Positions 21,312 through 23,648 of a DNA stretch of 23,648 bases are shown here, piece after piece (position 1 is the first letter of the stretch; every line of letters begins with the position of its first letter). The translations under genes were made by a program, and so were the position numbers. Source of the DNA: JACPTG01 sp964504135. Its GTDB lineage: Archaea; Nanobdellota; Nanobdellia; Woesearchaeales; UBA10216. Below the pieces are notes generated by a model. The model worked only from the letters and a program-made list of their open reading frames with translations, was not told the origin of the DNA and did not search any database. The DNA is taken from NCBI GenBank assembly GCA_964504135.1, contig CAZDCW010000021.1:1-23648 (forward strand), read 5' to 3'.

Positions 21312-22388
21312 ATGGACGCAGGCAAAAGGCTCGCGCTGATTAAGGAGGTTGGCGAGGAAATAGTCACAGAAACCGAGTTATTGCAGCTTCTCGAAAGCAA
21401 ACAGCATCCGGTCGCGTATGACGGATTTGAGCCTTCAGGGACTATTCATATCGCCCAGGGCATCCTGAGGTCTATTAATGTTAACAAGATGGCGAAGGCA
21501 GGTGTAAAATTCAAGATGCTGGTGGCTGACTGGCATGGCTGGGCAAACAACAAGATGGGCGGTGACCTTGAAAAAATCCAGGTTGTTGGCAAGTACTTTG
21601 TTGAGGTGTGGAAGACAACAGGCATGGACCTTGACAGCGTTGAGTTTGTATGGGCTTCTGATCTTCTGAAGGAAACACGTTATTGGAAGACCGTGATGCA
21701 GGTGGCGAGGCACAGTACTCTTAAGAGGATTCTGCGGACTGCGCAGATTATGGGAAGGTCAGAGTCTGATGCACTGCAGGCTTCGCAGATTCTTTACCCT
21801 TGCATGCAGGCTGCTGACATCTTTGAGCTGAAGGCTGACATCTGCCAGCTTGGGATGGATCAGCGGAAGGTCAATGTCCTGGCAAGGGAAATAGGCCCGT
21901 TGCTTGGTTTCTGGAAGCCGGTTATAGTCAGCCATCACATGCTTATGGGCCTTGGCCAGCCGGTTACAGGCATAACAGACGCGGCCGAAAGGGCAATAGC
22001 AATGAAGATGTCAAAGTCTGTGCCTGACTCTGCAATATTCATGACAGACACAGCAGATGATGTGAAGAGAAAGATAGCCAAGGCATACTGCCCTCCGGGG
22101 CAGGCAGCTGAAAACCCCATCCTGGAATACTGCAGGTTCATTATATTTGAAAGGTTCGATTCGCTGGGGATAAGCAGGAGCGAGAAGCATGGGGGAAACA
22201 GGGTTTTGGAAAGCTTCGCAGAGCTTGAAAAAGCATACTCTGCAGGCGAAATCCATCCTGTTGACCTGAAGGCTGCTGTAGCTGAAAAAATCAACGAGCT
22301 TCTCGAGCCTACAAGGAAACACTTCGAAAAGGACAGCAGGGCCAGGAAGCTTCTTGAGCAGGTAAAGAGTTTTGAGGTAACAAGATGA
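21312..22388 (+). CDS. tyrS: Tyrosyl-tRNA synthetase (archaeal/eukaryotic type)
   Basis: Class I synthetase of 358 residues that charges tRNA(Tyr). The tyrosine pocket begins with AYDGFEPSG (Y36), and the HIGH-type motif is HIAQG (46-50). QASQILYPCMQAADIFEL and GMDQRKVNVLARE carry the conserved substrate-binding Gln/Asp residues. The KMSKS loop is MKMSKS (231-236). The short anticodon-binding end, without the bacterial S4-like domain, marks the archaeal/eukaryotic type. Its stop overlaps the ATG of the next gene (ATGA), so both are translated from one message. Confidence 0.96.
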   Translation: MDAGKRLALIKEVGEEIVTETELLQLLESKQHPVAYDGFEPSGTIHIAQGILRSINVNKMAKAGVKFKMLVADWHGWANNKMGGDLEKIQVVGKYFVEVWKTTGMDLDSVEFVWASDLLKETRYWKTVMQVARHSTLKRILRTAQIMGRSESDALQASQILYPCMQAADIFELKADICQLGMDQRKVNVLAREIGPLLGFWKPVIVSHHMLMGLGQPVTGITDAAERAIAMKMSKSVPDSAIFMTDTADDVKRKIAKAYCPPGQAAENPILEYCRFIIFERFDSLGISRSEKHGGNRVLESFAELEKAYSAGEIHPVDLKAAVAEKINELLEPTRKHFEKDSRARKLLEQVKSFEVTR

Positions 22389-23440
22389 AGATTCCTGAGC
22401 TCCAGGATGGGCTCAGGGATGCTAATTTAGATGCATGCATCCTGATGGATACTGACCCCAATGTCTTCTATTTCGCAGGCGTGGAGCTTGAAAGGTGCAC
22501 GCTGGTTATTCCCTCCAAAGGAGAGCCTGCGATTCTTGCAGTAATGCTTGAGGAGGAGCGCATAAAGGCTGATGGAAGGATAGGCCGTGTCCTCTCTTTC
22601 TCCACAGCAGTTGAAAGGGACAAAGTCCTAAGAGGCCTTCTGAAGGATTTCAGGAGGATTGCAGTAAACAGGGAATGCTTGAGCTTGCGAAACTCTGATT
22701 ATCTAAAGTCTGTTGCCCCCATTCATGAGCTTGTTGACTGCTCTGGGAATCTCAGCATGCTGCGGCAGGTTAAGACCAGTGGGGAAATTGAGCTTATCAG
22801 GGAGGCGTGCAGGAGGACAGACGTTATTTTAGGGAAAACTATCAGCCAGTTTGACTTCAGGACAGAGCTTGAAGTAAAGAATCATCTGCATGAGCAGGTA
22901 ATTAGGTTGGGGGATAAGCTCAGCTTCGATACAATCGTCGCATCAGGAAAAAACGCCTCAATGCCCCACTATTCAGGAAGCGGAAAACTTCAGAATGGGT
23001 TCTGCGTGATTGATTTCGGGATAAGGCATAAAGGGTACTGCTCGGACATGACAAGGACAGTTTATGTCGGGAAGCCTGGACGGAAGGACAGGGAAATGTA
23101 TGAACTGGTAAGGGCCGCCCAGCAGAAGGGAATAGGCGCTGCAAAAGACAGTGCAGTTGCTGCTGATGTTGACGCTGCCGCAAGAAAGGCGCTTGGAAGG
23201 CACAGCAGCAGTTTTATACATGGCCTTGGCCATCACATCGGGATTGAGGTGCATGATGCAGGCTTCAGGATAGCTCCTGGAAGCAAAGGCGTTTTGAAAA
23301 GCGGGATGACCATCACAATAGAACCAGGGATATACTTCCCTGGAAAGTCCGGGATAAGGATTGAGGATGACCTGCTGGTAAGAAAGGGGCGAAGTGAGCT
23401 GTTGACAAACTGCATGAAAGAGTTTACTGTTGTAGGCTAA
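22385..23440 (+). CDS. pepQ: M24 family metallopeptidase (Xaa-Pro dipeptidase/aminopeptidase type)
   Basis: 351 residues with the creatinase-like N-terminal domain (1 to about 125) and the pita-bread catalytic domain of M24 peptidases. These use two metal ions to cleave X-Pro bonds. The metal ligands are D210 (VIDFGIRHKGYCSD), D221, H283 (HGLGHHIGIEVHD), E313 (TIEPGIYFPG) and E327 (GIRIEDDLLV), all present. SMPHYSGSG carries the conserved active-site His (H195). The N-terminal domain and the motif spacing favour Xaa-Pro dipeptidase/aminopeptidase over methionine aminopeptidase; the exact substrate is not certain. GAGGT lies 6 nt before the ATG, which overlaps the tyrS stop by 4 bp. Confidence 0.92.
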   Translation: MKIPELQDGLRDANLDACILMDTDPNVFYFAGVELERCTLVIPSKGEPAILAVMLEEERIKADGRIGRVLSFSTAVERDKVLRGLLKDFRRIAVNRECLSLRNSDYLKSVAPIHELVDCSGNLSMLRQVKTSGEIELIREACRRTDVILGKTISQFDFRTELEVKNHLHEQVIRLGDKLSFDTIVASGKNASMPHYSGSGKLQNGFCVIDFGIRHKGYCSDMTRTVYVGKPGRKDREMYELVRAAQQKGIGAAKDSAVAADVDAAARKALGRHSSSFIHGLGHHIGIEVHDAGFRIAPGSKGVLKSGMTITIEPGIYFPGKSGIRIEDDLLVRKGRSELLTNCMKEFTVVG

Positions 23441-23464
23441 ATAAGCCGTTTCTGTTTTCCTTAA

Positions 23465-23540
23465 GTTGCAGGCTGACTCTGCGTTTTTAGTTAGGTGTTC
23501 TTTCCCTGGGCCAGTGCACGAAGACTTAGCCAGCTGCTAT
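23465..23540 (+). repeat. Intergenic repeat element, copy E (decayed, deletion form)
   Basis: GTTGCAGGCTGACTC (23465-23479) matches the left ends of copies B and D. AGTGCACGAAG (23513-23523) matches the AGTGAACGAAG seen in copy C, and AGC-AGCTGCTAT-like sequence (23529-23540) resembles the right stem of copy A. The GNRA hairpin and CCGTAC segment are missing. Read from 23514 the frame begins VHE, as in copy A. It is the least certain copy. Confidence 0.45.
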
Positions 23541-23607
23541 GACCACCAACCATTAACTACCAACCACAAACCATTTACTTCAGGCATTAGCCCACCGTAA
23601 TACTTTA

Positions 23608-23633
23608 CCATCCTGAAGGGTTTTTCAGGATGG
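23608..23633. terminator. Perfect 10-bp hairpin near the window end
   Basis: CCATCCTGAA (23608-23617) and TTCAGGATGG (23624-23633) are exact reverse complements around a 6-base loop (GGGTTT). It lies about 170 bases after the M24 peptidase stop. It could be a terminator, the stem of a structured RNA, or the end of a gene or element that continues past the window. Confidence 0.35.
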
Positions 23634-23648
23634 AATGTAGGTTTTGAA

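Overview
The window looks like chromosomal DNA from an archaeon, probably a small-genome (DPANN-like) lineage. The evidence is the set of information-processing genes in archaeal form: type IA topoisomerase with C-terminal zinc fingers, HerA-type ATPase, Pelota, RFC small subunit, archaeal TyrRS, translin and GatA/GatC. Most first genes of transcription units also have a TATA-like box centred about 25-30 nt before the start codon, so leaderless mRNAs are the rule. Genes inside operons instead tend to carry GGAGG/GGTG-type ribosome sites or ATGA overlaps. The lineage below domain level is inference; there is no rRNA gene here.

Layout: topA (110-2308, +) converges with a HerA-like ATPase (2298-4865, -) whose Walker A P-loop is split by a 415-residue LAGLIDADG intein. 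A 514-base gap then holds a repeat element. Next comes a + operon: translin, a GatC-like protein, gatA and a UPF0173 metallo-hydrolase (5380-8154). It converges with pelA (8158-9207, -). pelA shares a palindromic TATA box with a divergently transcribed secreted/membrane-anchored protein (9261-10424). After a second repeat element comes an envelope cluster: a five-helix membrane protein (10740-12416) followed by three paralogous lipoproteins (12413-15285). The membrane protein seems to carry the same C-terminal domain as the lipoproteins. A third repeat element separates these from a - unit: rfcS (17707-18654) overlapping a 733-residue coiled-coil protein (15509-17710). Then come a PRC-barrel protein (-), an MscS channel (+), a stand-alone Cas4/RecB-like Fe-S nuclease (-), a fourth repeat element, and a tyrS-M24 peptidase operon (+). 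The window ends in a fifth, decayed element.

The most unusual signal is this intergenic repeat family, which occupies every gene-free gap longer than 200 bases, always on the + strand. Copies share a left end (GTAGCAGGCTGACT-like), a right part of about 85-90 nt and, in A-C, a distal motif GTGTCGC..TCTAA.TTAAA; their middles differ. The right part reads in one conserved frame (for example VNEASPYHYDSRKGLLNPR). Indels between copies keep that frame and many differences are synonymous, so it looks like the 3' end of a lost gene. The same DNA can fold into a hairpin with GNRA/GNNA-type tetraloops, and the two ends can pair. I suggest internally deleted, non-autonomous transposon derivatives, perhaps of a TnpB/IS605-type element with a retained right-end RNA. 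That family assignment is a hypothesis, not something proved here.
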